DNA from: Actinoplanes derwentensis
Lineage (GTDB): Bacteria; Actinomycetota; Actinomycetes; Mycobacteriales; Micromonosporaceae
Length of the DNA stretch: 64,000 bases
Direction: 5' to 3'
NCBI RefSeq assembly: GCF_900104725.1
Contig: NZ_LT629758.1
Location: 806,001-870,000, forward strand
The notes under the pieces: generated by a model
Seen by the model: only the letters and a program-made list of their open reading frames with translations
The model's database searches: none
What the model was told of the DNA's origin: nothing
Program-made: the position numbers and the translations under genes
In this document: positions 34,246 through 42,184 of the stretch, piece after piece
Layout: each line of letters begins with the position of its first letter
Position numbering within the stretch: the stretch's first letter is position 1

Positions 34246-34926
34246 TCATCCTATTTGGACGAAGCTGAAGTAGCCGTATCTGAGATCTGAGTACACCAGG
34301 ATGTTGGTGATGTCGGTGTCCGCCGACCGCTTCCATACTGCCGTACGTGGCTCCAGCCCGTGGTCGCTGAGCGTCGGCTCGAAGGTGAGGACCTTCTCCT
34401 CGACCGTTATCCGCCCGTTCTCCGAGAACGGGGTGCCGAACTGTTGGCCGCTGAACTCGTAGGCCCCGTTGGCCTGAATGGTCAGCTGAAGCTTCGGCTC
34501 CGAGCCGGGTCCCCCGCTCCACACCCCGACCAATTCTGGTGGAACGGTTCCGCTGCCCTGCGGGAAGCGGGAGGCTGACGAACCGGAGTGGGGGGCAGGT
34601 GACGACACGCTCGGGCTCGGCACTGTCGGCTGGGGCGCGGTGGGCCTGAGGAACTCCGCCCAATCGGGTATCAGGGCCACGACGGCGACAAACAGCCCCA
34701 CAACCGCAAGTAGCGTGGCGGAGGTGATCCGCCCCGCGCGTCGACGCGACTCCGATACTGCATCACGCGTCGGTGCGGAGTCCGCTGTGGCTTCAGCTTT
34801 CGCTTTCCCGTCCGGTCCAGGGGCGCTGCCCCGGCCGCTATCCGCAACGGCGTCGGCAGGGTCACCGCCCTCGTTGGTCGCTGGAGCATCGCCATCCTCA
34901 CGCCCGCGCGGCGAGGGCTGCTGCAT
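34246..34926 (-). CDS. Single-pass membrane protein with extracytoplasmic domain
   Basis: A 226 aa protein. An acidic, low-complexity cytoplasmic N-terminus (residues 1-60) is followed by one transmembrane helix (ITSATLLAVVGLFVAVVALI, about 66-85). A Pro/Ser linker (TAPQPTVPSPSVSSPAPHSG) comes next, then a small beta-rich domain (ELVGVWSGGPGS, KLQLTIQANGAYEFSGQQFG, GRITVEEKVLTFEPT) resembling lipocalin-like or META-like stress domains. The ATG at 34926 is chosen because it opens the hydrophilic N-terminus; the frame extends to 35013. Function is unknown. Confidence 0.65.
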   Translation of the reverse strand: MQQPSPRGREDGDAPATNEGGDPADAVADSGRGSAPGPDGKAKAEATADSAPTRDAVSESRRRAGRITSATLLAVVGLFVAVVALIPDWAEFLRPTAPQPTVPSPSVSSPAPHSGSSASRFPQGSGTVPPELVGVWSGGPGSEPKLQLTIQANGAYEFSGQQFGTPFSENGRITVEEKVLTFEPTLSDHGLEPRTAVWKRSADTDITNILVYSDLRYGYFSFVQIG

Positions 34927-35350
34927 AGTGCGACGATACCGCGACCGCCGCTGGCTAGAGGAGTCACAACAGCCGATTCGGACGTTGGGTGCCGCGGCAT
35001 CTGGAAGTACCACGCTTTCTTGCCGACGGTTTGGGACAGCGGTCGTCCAACCAGTCCTTTAAGGCACTCTCACCAGTCGGGCGGGCCACCACGGACGCGG
35101 GCGGCAGCGCGACCTTCGAGGGCAAGCCGGCGCAGCCGGTACGGCCGGTGCGGCAGTTCCCTGAGCCGAGTCAAGCTCGACAGCGCCCGATTAGGCATCT
35201 CCGGGCCGAGCAGTCGCTGCGAAGGTGGCATAAGGTCTTTGCCTCTGTAGTGGCGGTCCGCCGGTTGGACGTCGACGAGCCAACGTCAAGAAGCGGCACG
35301 GGTACGGACCCCTCCTTGTGGTCCTGCAGTCCATCCCGCGCTCACCCGCA
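34927..35350. other. Intergenic, nothing recognised
   Basis: About 420 bp upstream of the second IS5 copy. Open frames here are Arg/Ser-rich and have no ribosome sites. I see no gene. Confidence 0.4.
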
Positions 35351-36319
35351 CTAGGTGGTGTGTTGTAGATCTTGAGGGAAGATCTTGATGTGTCTCGATG
35401 TTTATCGAGGTGCTATGAGCGCACGATTTGAACTCACCGACGCCGAGTGGGTTCTGCTCCAGCCGCTGCTGCCGCAGAACCCGCCGCGCGGTCACCGCTG
35501 GAACGACCACCGCACCGTCATCTCCGGGATCCTGTTCCGCGAACGCACCGGCGTCCCCTGGCGGGACCTACCACCCCGGTTCGGGAACTGGCAGACCATC
35601 TACCAGCGCAAACGGCGATGGGCCCTCGACGGAACCTGGCAACACATCGCTGAACGGCTGCGCCTGGACACCGACATCGACGATCCCGAGTGGACGCTCG
35701 GCATCGACTCCACCGTGGTCCGCGCCCACCAGCACGCCGCCGGTGCCCGCCACCAGCCCCCGGCAGACCAGTCAAAACCCTGACGGCGACCGGCCCCGCT
35801 ACCGAACCCGAAGCCCTGGGCCGCTCCCGGGGCGGGTTCGGGACCAAGCTGCACCTGGCCGCCGACCTGCACAGCAGACCTATCTCCCGATCGCTGACCG
35901 CCGGCCAACGCCACGACCGTATCGGCTACGACACCGTCATGGCCGGCATCCGCATCCCCCGACGCCGCGGCCGGCCCCGGACCAGGCCCACCCGCCTGCT
36001 GGCCGACAAGGCGTACTCGGTAGCCGCGATCCGTACCGGCCTGCGCCGACGCGGAATCACCGCGACCATCCCGGAACGCCGTGACCAGCGCAAGAACCGC
36101 CTCAACCGCGGCTCCCGCGGCGGCCGGCCACCCCGCTTCGACGCCGACCGGTACCGGCAGCGCAACACCGTCGAACGCGCGGTCAACAAGCTGAAACAGT
36201 TCCGTGCCGTCGCCACCCGTTACGACAAGCGGGCCTTCATGTACCTGGCCACCGTCGACATCGCCACCATCAAAATCTGGCTCCGCGACCTCACCAAAGA
36301 TCAACAACACACGACCTAG
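35351..36319 (+). mobile_element. IS5-family (IS427-like) insertion sequence, copy 2
   Basis: A 969 bp element with inverted repeats matching copy 1 (left CTAGGTGGTGTGTTGTAGAT; right, read inward, CTAGGTCGTGTGTTGTTGAT). It has the same orientation as copy 1. Sequence differences are mostly silent third-position changes plus a single-base indel upstream of the transposase start. Confidence 0.93.
35415..36319 (+). CDS. IS5-family transposase made by -1 frameshifting
   Basis: Same two-frame organisation as copy 1. The first frame ends at 35783 after GIDSTVVRAHQHAAGA. The DDE core in the -1 frame ends in the terminal TAG and includes LLADKAYSVAAIRTGLRR and RNTVERAVNKLKQF. The slip site is TCAAAAC at about 35773. 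About 301 aa if fused. Differences from copy 1 include R/H and A/T changes spread over the protein, so the copies have diverged for some time while keeping both frames and the slip site. Confidence 0.88.
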
Positions 36320-36569
36320 CGGGGCGCCACGGTAAGTCGATCTACGGCACTGCTGGTCAACGAGTCGCAGCTCAGCAATCTTGGGTGAGGACCGTCCTGG
36401 CAGTGTGGGGGTCTTCCTGGCGGTTGCCGAACGATTGCTTCGCACTGCCGAATTGCTCTGTTCTGGATCAAGGCGCCGCGCAAGCGCGGCGCGGCCGGCT
36501 CACTCGGCCTGCTGGCGGCCTCCGGCCGGCATCGGTCGGCGAGCCGGCCACCTTCGGATATCGGTCGGC

Positions 36570-37229
36570 ATGGCAGGAGAAGACTGCGATCATCCGGCGA
36601 TGGAGATCTGGTCCCACGACGGCAAGCTGTACCAGCTCACGTCGGGATATAGCTTGCATGACGACGCTTGGCAGTACGAGTTGGCGGGTCTGACGGGGCC
36701 TTCTGGCACTGGACCATTCCTCTCCGTCCTGATTCCGGACACCACTCTGGATGGGCCGTTCACGCCGAGGCCAGCTTCGGGCATCGTCGTTCATGCAGGC
36801 GGCGGCATCGTCCCTTGGCCGATCCTGGAGAAGCTGGTTGGCGTACTCGACTCCAGCGGCGACCTGGTCGATGAGCTACGGGATCTGTCGGCGGAGGCCA
36901 TCTCGCTGCCGCTGACACGCAACGTCTGGTCACACGGGGACCGGCGATACGAGGTCAACCACTTCCACTACGGCGACATCGAGTCGTGGTGCTACGAGCT
37001 GTACGAAGTCGAACTGGGCAACACCGAGAACAACTACTTGGACGTTCGCATCCCCGACGCTTCACCCGAGTCCGGTCCGTTTGTTCCGCTTCCTGCCGAC
37101 CACGTGACCCTGACGATGCACGGCCGATGGGAACTTCCCTGGCCGGTCTTCCGCCGGTTCCTGGATGCCATCCGCGCGGCTGGCGACATCGTCGAGGCCG
37201 TCGGCGACGAACCCAAGCCGGTGGACTGA
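36570..37229 (+). CDS. Hypothetical protein with two internal repeats
   Basis: A 219 aa acidic protein of no recognised family. It consists of two similar halves. Each begins with a WSHDGK or WSHGDR strand followed by Y and a WxYEL block (WQYELAGL; WCYELYEVEL). Each then has LIPD or RIPD with GPFTPRP or GPFVPLP, and ends in a W-P-hydrophobic helix (PWPILEKLVGVLDSSGDLVD; PWPVFRRFLDAIRAAGDIVE). The start is uncertain: ATG at 36570 or the ATG at 36600 (MEIWSHDG), neither with a clear ribosome site. It lies between IS copy 2 and the tRNA fragment. Confidence 0.6.
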   Translation: MAGEDCDHPAMEIWSHDGKLYQLTSGYSLHDDAWQYELAGLTGPSGTGPFLSVLIPDTTLDGPFTPRPASGIVVHAGGGIVPWPILEKLVGVLDSSGDLVDELRDLSAEAISLPLTRNVWSHGDRRYEVNHFHYGDIESWCYELYEVELGNTENNYLDVRIPDASPESGPFVPLPADHVTLTMHGRWELPWPVFRRFLDAIRAAGDIVEAVGDEPKPVD

Positions 37230-37516
37230 CCCTGCCGATCGCTGCGGCGGTCACCCGCCGTTGCGCTTCCGGAGATTGCTGCCGCGCCGCTTCGCGGCTT
37301 GCCCTCGACTCAGGTGGTCGCCGTAGGCGGGGGGTCCAGCAGGGTGGTCCAGGTACGCCCGGCCGTGCCAGGCCCGTGCCATCTCGGCGTGCCGCGGACG
37401 GTCTCCAGTGGTCATGATCGGGTAGTCGGGCAGGGCATCTGAGCAGGTAATCCGGGCTGATTATGACATGGCGTAGCGATCTTCCAAACTGGGCGCAGCG
37501 GTCGTCTTCGATTAGG

Positions 37517-37831
37517 TCAGCGGTCCGGCGATGCGTCGGCTTCTAGTAGCGCAGAGCCGAAACGGTCAGCGAGATGTTCGAGCCATCCCGGTTCCTCGTA
37601 GATCTTGCCGTCACGCGGTGCTTCGCGGAGCCCACGGAGAAGATCTCGTACCCGGTTCTCCGGGGTGCGCTTGCCAGGCTTGATCCGTCTGTCTGATGTG
37701 ATCCACCGGCGTACCGCGGTGTCGACGTATCCCGCCGGGCTGTGTCCCTGCCAGCACTCAGCTACCTGGACCTCTCGGAGGAGCGCGGTCAGCGTGGCCG
37801 CTCTCTCCTCCCGCGATTGTCGAACACTCAT
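37517..37831 (-). CDS. Hypothetical protein (104 aa)
   Basis: A basic, mostly helical protein: SREERAATLTALLREVQVAE, then RRWITSDRRIKPGKRTPENR and VRDLLRGLREAPRDGKIYEE. No family is recognised. ATG at 37831 begins the well-formed part; the frame is open upstream through sequence of poor coding quality. It is the last gene before the tRNA-derived attachment site. Confidence 0.5.
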   Translation of the reverse strand: MSVRQSREERAATLTALLREVQVAECWQGHSPAGYVDTAVRRWITSDRRIKPGKRTPENRVRDLLRGLREAPRDGKIYEEPGWLEHLADRFGSALLEADASPDR

Positions 37832-38034
37832 GAGGGGATGATGCCCGAACGGTCTGCGCGGGGCATCCGGGTTTCCCGCGCCCCATACGCCACGAACTTC
37901 AAGATCGAGTAGTCCGCATCCAGTCCGCATCCAGTCCGCACGAAGTCCGCAGAGACAGCGGAGCACTGTCAGATCTTGACAAGCGTTTCCACAGCTCAGT
38001 GGAGATACGTGCAGCTAGATCAACGATCTTGTTT

Positions 38035-38080
38035 GGACTCGTAATCCGTAGGTCGACGGTTCGATTCCGTCAGGCGGCTC
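38035..38080 (+). repeat. Attachment-site candidate: 3' part of tRNA-Thr(CGT)
   Basis: Reads GGA-CTCGTAA-TCC (anticodon arm with anticodon CGT), then the variable loop, T arm GACGG-TTCGATT-CCGTC and acceptor AGGCGGC-T-C. The 5' half does not follow tRNA sequence and there is no CCA, so it is not a working tRNA. Thirty-four bases are shared with 3488-3523 in the opposite orientation. It marks the right border of the mosaic region. Confidence 0.8.
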
Positions 38081-38373
38081 AAGGGAAATGCCCTGGCCGG
38101 CGGAGGTGCGGTTCGGGACATCACTTTTATCGATGAAGTCTTCGTGTTGGAGTTTGTGGCTCGGGCCGGCGGGGCTTTCGAAGGCGCCGAGAACAGTGGC
38201 GGACATTGGTCGGTCGTCAATCAGGTCTGAGCAGTTCAACGATCAGATTCGACGGCGGACGAGCTGGCCATCACCGCGGCCGGGGTTGACGAGCTGACCG
38301 GCCGTCGGCAGGGCCGTTGATGCATGCCTGGGGCCGGGTGCGATGAGCGACCAAAGTCGTCTCAGGTAAGAAG
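38081..38373. other. Intergenic between attachment site and lactonase-like gene
   Basis: About 290 bp without a supported gene. Minus-strand frames run into the tRNA fragment and are not coding. Confidence 0.4.
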
Positions 38374-38405
38374 TTCTTGACTGAGACTGTCTTGGCTCGT
38401 ACGGT
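38374..38405 (+). promoter_or_regulatory. Promoter and candidate MarR operator for a leaderless transcript
   Basis: A TTGACT box (38377) and a TACGGT box (38400) are 17 bases apart. The start codon lies 7 bases after the -10 box, so the message is probably leaderless. TTCTTGACTGAGAC overlapping the -35 box nearly matches TTCTTGCCTGAGAA upstream of the MarR gene at 40021. Confidence 0.6.
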
Positions 38406-38411
38406 CTTGGC

Positions 38412-39359
38412 ATGTCACCTCTCGCTGAACCTGTTCCGTGGCCGCAGCCGTTGCCCGAGGCTTCTCCGCCGGCGGAAATAGCCATCTATCACCTGCCCAC
38501 TGGGACCTATATGACTCGCGCGGCCCTGGCTTTCCAGGGCGGGTCGTTCGGCGACAAGCGGCGCTTCGCCTCGTCGGCGGTGCTGGTGCAGCACCCGGAG
38601 GGCGACCTGCTGATCGATGCGGGCTTCGGCGCTGACGTCGCTGCGCACATCGCCATGCTGCCCCGGTTCGTGCGCGCCCCCTATGAAACGGGTCAGACAG
38701 TCAGCAATCAGCTGGACGCCGTCGGCTACGACCGCCGCCGGCTGCTCGGTGTGCTACCGACCCACTCGCACTGGGATCACGTCAGTGGAATCGACGGGCT
38801 GCGCGGCACTGCCATCTGGATGAACGCGCACGAACGCCGATACGCGGCCAGCGACCCGGACGGCAAGGTCTACCGCAGCGTGTCGGAGGGTCACCGGATC
38901 CACGAGTACGGGTTCGACGACCGGGCGTACCTGGGCTTCGCGTCGAGCTACGACGTGTACGGCGACGGCTCGGTGGTCATCGCCCATGCCGGTGGCCACA
39001 CCACCGGCTCGGTCATTGTCTTCGTCACCCTGCCCACCGGAAAGAGATACGCCTTCATCGGCGACCTCACTTGGCAGATCGACGGTATCCGCCGTCGCGT
39101 CGAACGACCCTGGCTGATGAGCAGACTCGCCGACAGCGATCCCAGGCAGCTCCGGCAAGACCTGGGCCGCGTGATCGCCGTCGAGAGGCTGATGCAGATC
39201 GTCCCCGCCCACGACCTCGACTCGTACCAGGGAATCCCGCTGCTGTCCGTAGCGACGGCCGGACCGCACCGATTGATCCAGGCGTCGGACCGTTCTCTTT
39301 CCCGTGATCGCGGCAACCGTGTTGAGCCTCCACCCGCAACTTCGACGACAGGGCAATGA
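38412..39359 (+). CDS. MBL-fold metallo-hydrolase, N-acyl-homoserine-lactonase-like
   Basis: A 315 aa metallo-beta-lactamase-fold hydrolase. The zinc motif HxHxDH is in PTHSHWDHVSGIDGL (about residues 117-131). Later zinc ligands are the His in IAHAGGHTTGS and the Asp in FIGDLTW. Such proteins open lactone rings or hydrolyse related esters. The first about 30 residues (PWPQPLPEASPPAEIAI) are Pro-rich with no clear signal peptide. Followed after 4 bp by a carboxymuconolactone-decarboxylase-like gene, it is the first gene of an operon probably controlled by the MarR regulator downstream. Confidence 0.88.
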   Translation: MSPLAEPVPWPQPLPEASPPAEIAIYHLPTGTYMTRAALAFQGGSFGDKRRFASSAVLVQHPEGDLLIDAGFGADVAAHIAMLPRFVRAPYETGQTVSNQLDAVGYDRRRLLGVLPTHSHWDHVSGIDGLRGTAIWMNAHERRYAASDPDGKVYRSVSEGHRIHEYGFDDRAYLGFASSYDVYGDGSVVIAHAGGHTTGSVIVFVTLPTGKRYAFIGDLTWQIDGIRRRVERPWLMSRLADSDPRQLRQDLGRVIAVERLMQIVPAHDLDSYQGIPLLSVATAGPHRLIQASDRSLSRDRGNRVEPPPATSTTGQ

Positions 39360-39363
39360 CAAC

Positions 39364-39795
39364 ATGCCAACCGTTCCCGTGTACGAGATGAGCGCTCGCG
39401 CCACCGCCGGTCGCGAGGTCTACGCCCGCAATTTCGGAACGGCTCCCGCCGAGGCCGAGCGCATCATGAACGAGCACGCCGGAGCCGCGTACACCCTGGA
39501 AGCGTTCGAAGCCGCCGGAGGTCCCGGCTGGCAAGGCCAGAACCTGACCGACCGCGACCGCAGTATCGCCGTCATCACCGCGCTCGTCGCCCAGAATGTG
39601 ACCGATGGTCGCCTGTCGACCTACCTCTCGCTGGCTCGCCGCACCGGTCTGGACGATGAGGCCCTCACCGAACTGATGGTCCTCCTCACTGCCTATCTCG
39701 GACAGCCGTACACCTCGCTGGCGATGGAGGCGGTCCGGCGCCCGGTCAGCCAAGGCGCAGCCATCACCTCAACGGAGCGGCAATCCGAATGTTGA
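39364..39795 (+). CDS. Carboxymuconolactone decarboxylase family protein
   Basis: A 143 aa AhpD/CMD-fold protein. The conserved helix pair is seen in LTDRDRSIAVITALVAQNVT and LSLARRTGLDDEALTELMVL with LTAYLGQPYTSLAMEA. There is no CxxC pair, so it belongs with gamma-carboxymuconolactone decarboxylase-like enzymes rather than AhpD peroxidases. ATG at 39364 lies 4 bp after the MBL stop. With the MBL hydrolase it forms a two-step lactone-handling unit, inferred from context. Confidence 0.87.
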   Translation: MPTVPVYEMSARATAGREVYARNFGTAPAEAERIMNEHAGAAYTLEAFEAAGGPGWQGQNLTDRDRSIAVITALVAQNVTDGRLSTYLSLARRTGLDDEALTELMVLLTAYLGQPYTSLAMEAVRRPVSQGAAITSTERQSEC

Positions 39796-39902
39796 CCAGA
39801 ATCCGCGCGATGTGGGCAGCGGCATTGGTGGCGGGTGGTGTTGCTGTCGCCGGCGTCGTGCCGGCGGCGGCGGCGGTGCGAGTGCGGACACCCTGGAACT
39901 GA
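39789..39902 (+). pseudogene. Signal-peptide stub of a lost secreted protein
   Basis: A 37 aa frame beginning at an ATG that overlaps the CMD stop. It reads as a textbook Sec signal peptide: MLTRIRAMWAAALVAGGVAV then AGVVPAAAAV with an Ala-rich cleavage region, followed by only a few residues and TGA. The mature protein is missing, so it is probably the start of a deleted third gene of the operon. Confidence 0.5.
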
Positions 39903-39943
39903 AACTGGAGGCCGTCCGAGGAAGGAACCTCTGAATCCAGAAT

Positions 39944-39973
39944 TTCTTGCCTGAGAACTTCCTCGGTTATAGT
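39944..39973 (+). promoter_or_regulatory. Promoter and candidate autoregulatory MarR site
   Basis: TTCTTGCCTGAGAA overlaps a TTGCCT box. A TATAGT box begins at 39968. The site lies upstream of the MarR gene and closely resembles the site at 38374. Confidence 0.55.
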
Positions 39974-40020
39974 TTCCGCAAGCCGGGCTGACAGCGGTTC
40001 AAGCTGCTAGGAGATCGCAA

Positions 40021-40494
40021 ATGACGGACCGTGAGGCGGAGGATCCGGGGCCTAGGCCTTCGCTCGATTCCGAGATCACCTGGCTGCTGCACCGGGCGGC
40101 TCAGCACATGCACAACGCCACCGGCGAACAGGCCGAGAAACACGGACTCGTCCTGCGCGAGTACATCGTGCTGAGCGCTCTCGACAAGACCCCCGGCCTC
40201 ACCCAGGGAGAACTCGGCAAATCCCTGAGCTTGGACAAGACCACCCTGATGAGCCAGCTCGACCGGCTGGAACGCAGAGGTCTGGTGGTTCGCCGTAACG
40301 CCCCGACCGACCGCCGTCTACGTATCCCGGTGATAACCGACAGCGGTGAAGCACTACGAGCCAAAGTGGCCGAGGCCAGCGCCGCCGTTGAAGCTTCAGT
40401 GCTCGATGGTTTCAGCCAGGACCACATCGCGTCCTTCCGCCAGATGCTCTTCGCCATCATCGGCGACAGTGAGGACCCGGGTTCCTGTTTGTGA
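40021..40494 (+). CDS. MarR-family transcriptional regulator
   Basis: A 157 aa winged-helix regulator. The HTH is LTQGELGKSLSLDKTTLMSQ with LDRLERRGLVVRRNAPTDRR as wing and loop (about residues 60-100). The family represses nearby genes and is released by small ligands. ATG at 40021 follows AGGAG. It lies just downstream of the MBL/CMD operon, and both share an upstream motif, so I infer that it regulates that operon and itself. Confidence 0.92.
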   Translation: MTDREAEDPGPRPSLDSEITWLLHRAAQHMHNATGEQAEKHGLVLREYIVLSALDKTPGLTQGELGKSLSLDKTTLMSQLDRLERRGLVVRRNAPTDRRLRIPVITDSGEALRAKVAEASAAVEASVLDGFSQDHIASFRQMLFAIIGDSEDPGSCL

Positions 40495-40527
40495 CGGCCC
40501 GCCATGGGCGCGCGTCAAGGTGCGCTG

Positions 40528-40866
40528 CTATGCGCAAGTCATGCAGCGGCGCGCGAACGGCCGGGCCGCGAGCCGCTGCGCCGGGATCGCCTGGCCGCAT
40601 CCCTCGCAGATGCCGTAAGTGCCCGCCTCGACCCGCTGTAGCGCCTCGTCGACCTCGGTGATTCGGTCTCGGGTGGCGGTCAGAAGCGCGGTCAGCTGTG
40701 CGCGTTCGAAGCCGATCGTCGCGCCTTCCGGATCATGCTCGTCGTCGGCGTTCGAGTCGCGTGATGCCGCGAACAGTCCCTCCAGATCCCGGGCCAGCGT
40801 CGCCGCTTCGGCTGCGGCCCTGGCCCGCAGGCGTTCCAGTTCGTCCCGCACGGTTCCGGCACCCAC
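40528..40866 (-). CDS. TraR/DksA-family zinc-finger protein
   Basis: A 112 aa protein with the C4 zinc finger YGICEGCGQAIPAQRLAARP then RRCMTC at its C-terminus and an acidic helical N-terminus (ELERLRARAAAEAATLARDL). Members bind RNA polymerase through the secondary channel or act as small zinc proteins. The GTG at 40866 is a guess; a second GTG at 40851 or an upstream start are possible. It overlaps no neighbour if this start is right. Confidence 0.82.
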   Translation of the reverse strand: MGAGTVRDELERLRARAAAEAATLARDLEGLFAASRDSNADDEHDPEGATIGFERAQLTALLTATRDRITEVDEALQRVEAGTYGICEGCGQAIPAQRLAARPFARRCMTCA

Positions 40867-40901
40867 GGAATCAGGGTAGGGGCCAATGGCACGCTGTGGG
40901 C

Positions 40902-41444
40902 GTGGAGTTTCTGTGTTATCACCGTGACCGGGCCGGTTCACTGGCCTTGCGGCAGGAGTTGCTGGAAGAGCATTGGGCCTATATGGATCGGTACGAGGCG
41001 GAACTGATCGCTCGTGGGCCGACCTTCGACGGTGGGCGGCTCAGTGGGAGTCTGCACATCGTCGATCTGCCTGATCCGGCCGCTGTCCGGGCTTTCGCCT
41101 TCAACGAGCCCGGTTATCAGGCCGGTGCCTATCGGGATGTTCTGGTGCGCCGGTGGCGGAATCTGCTCGGCCGGACCATGTGGGACTTTCCCGGTGGCCG
41201 GGCCGGTGGTGATCGGTACCTGGTGCTCGGCTTCGGTTCGGGGCCGGCCGCCGACCTGACCGTGCCGCCGGAGCGGGACGAGCTGATCGCGTACGGGCCG
41301 CTGCTGTCCGACGACGGGACGGCGTGGCTGGGTACCGCTCTGCTGGTTCGCGCTTCGGACCCGGACAGTGCTCGTGCGCTGCTGACCCGGGAGCGGTACG
41401 CCGATATCGAAGTGCACGCCTGGGAGTTCGGCGGGCGTAGATAG
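40902..41444 (+). CDS. YciI-like dimeric alpha-beta barrel protein
   Basis: A 180 aa protein of the YCII-related family. VEFLCYHRDRAGSLALRQEL and EEHWAYMDRYEAELIARGPT contain the typical His and Asp environment, followed by SLHIVDLPDPAAVRAFAFNE. The C-terminal part repeats the fold (ELIAYGPLLSDDGTAWLGTA, DPDSARALL). GTG at 40902 begins the conserved region. The function of such proteins is mostly unknown; some have small lyase activities. Confidence 0.8.
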   Translation: MEFLCYHRDRAGSLALRQELLEEHWAYMDRYEAELIARGPTFDGGRLSGSLHIVDLPDPAAVRAFAFNEPGYQAGAYRDVLVRRWRNLLGRTMWDFPGGRAGGDRYLVLGFGSGPAADLTVPPERDELIAYGPLLSDDGTAWLGTALLVRASDPDSARALLTRERYADIEVHAWEFGGRR

Positions 41445-41574
41445 GTCTTCGGCGGTGACCAACCGCATTCGGCCCGGCGGTCGCGGGTCGGTCTGGAGTT
41501 CCGCCTGGCTCGCGGGGACCGGGCGGGGCGGGGTGGTGCTTGTGTGGGGCCGTGTGGCGTACCAGACAATGGGG

Positions 41575-41614
41575 TTGACGTGTCAATTTCCTGTTCTTAG
41601 TGTTGACGTGTCAA
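41575..41614 (+). promoter_or_regulatory. Tandem operator: two TTGACGTGTCAA boxes
   Basis: Two identical 12 bp inverted repeats (TTGAC-GT-GTCAA) at 41575-41586 and 41603-41614 lie directly upstream of a MarR gene. Their 28 bp centre spacing and closeness to the ribosome site suggest autorepression. Confidence 0.78.
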
Positions 41615-41627
41615 TCCGGGAGGCGTG

Positions 41628-42098
41628 ATGGGGCAGGGTGGCGGGCGGGCGTTGCCGACGCGGGAGCAGTTGCGGGTCTGGCGGGGTTACATCGAGACCG
41701 CCGAGATCCTGCGTACGCGACTGGCCGGGCGACTGCAGGGTGAGTCGTCGTTGTCGTCGGGGGACTACCAGGTGCTGCTCGCGCTGAGTGAGGCGGAGCA
41801 GCGGACGCTGCGGTCGTCGGCGCTCGCCGTGCAGATCGGGTGGGAGCGCAGCCGGCTGTCGCATCATCTGGGGCGGATGGAGAAACGTGAGCTCATCCGG
41901 CGGGTCTCGTGTCCCGACGACATCCACGGCGTCGATGTGATCATGACGGATTCGGGTGCGGAGGCGTTCCGGGCCAGCACGGTGCCGCATCTGCGGGCGA
42001 TTCGTGAGGTGTTCGTCGACGCGCTCACCGCCGAGCAACTCGCCCACGTCGAGGAGCTGACCGTCGCGCTGCGGCGTCATCTCGATCTTCCGGATTGA
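41628..42098 (+). CDS. MarR-family transcriptional regulator
   Basis: A 156 aa winged-helix protein. The HTH is RTLRSSALAVQIGWERSRLS and the wing HHLGRMEKRELIRRVSCPDD (about residues 63-102). ATG at 41628 follows GGGAGG. The tandem inverted repeats just upstream are its probable operators. The LLM-class oxidoreductase 86 bp downstream on the same strand is the likely regulated target. Confidence 0.92.
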   Translation: MGQGGGRALPTREQLRVWRGYIETAEILRTRLAGRLQGESSLSSGDYQVLLALSEAEQRTLRSSALAVQIGWERSRLSHHLGRMEKRELIRRVSCPDDIHGVDVIMTDSGAEAFRASTVPHLRAIREVFVDALTAEQLAHVEELTVALRRHLDLPD

Positions 42099-42184
42099 CC
42101 TGTTCTTCCGCGACCGCGCGCTTCGGCCTGAGTGCACCCGCACGGTCCCTTCACCGCTCGTCTTCTGTGAAAGGACCTGTTGTC

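Noticed and set aside
35014..35350. Plus-strand frame of about 120 aa before the second IS5 copy
   Set aside because: Arg/Ser/Pro-rich, no ribosome site and no conservation pattern that I can see.
37990..38080. Complete tRNA-Thr gene
   Set aside because: The 5' acceptor strand matching AGGCGGC and a proper D arm are absent, so only the 3' part is a tRNA remnant.
38015..38239. Minus-strand frame across the tRNA-Thr fragment
   Set aside because: The tRNA-derived sequence explains the conservation. The peptide (PPDGIEPSTYGLRV) is the usual false translation of a tRNA 3' end.
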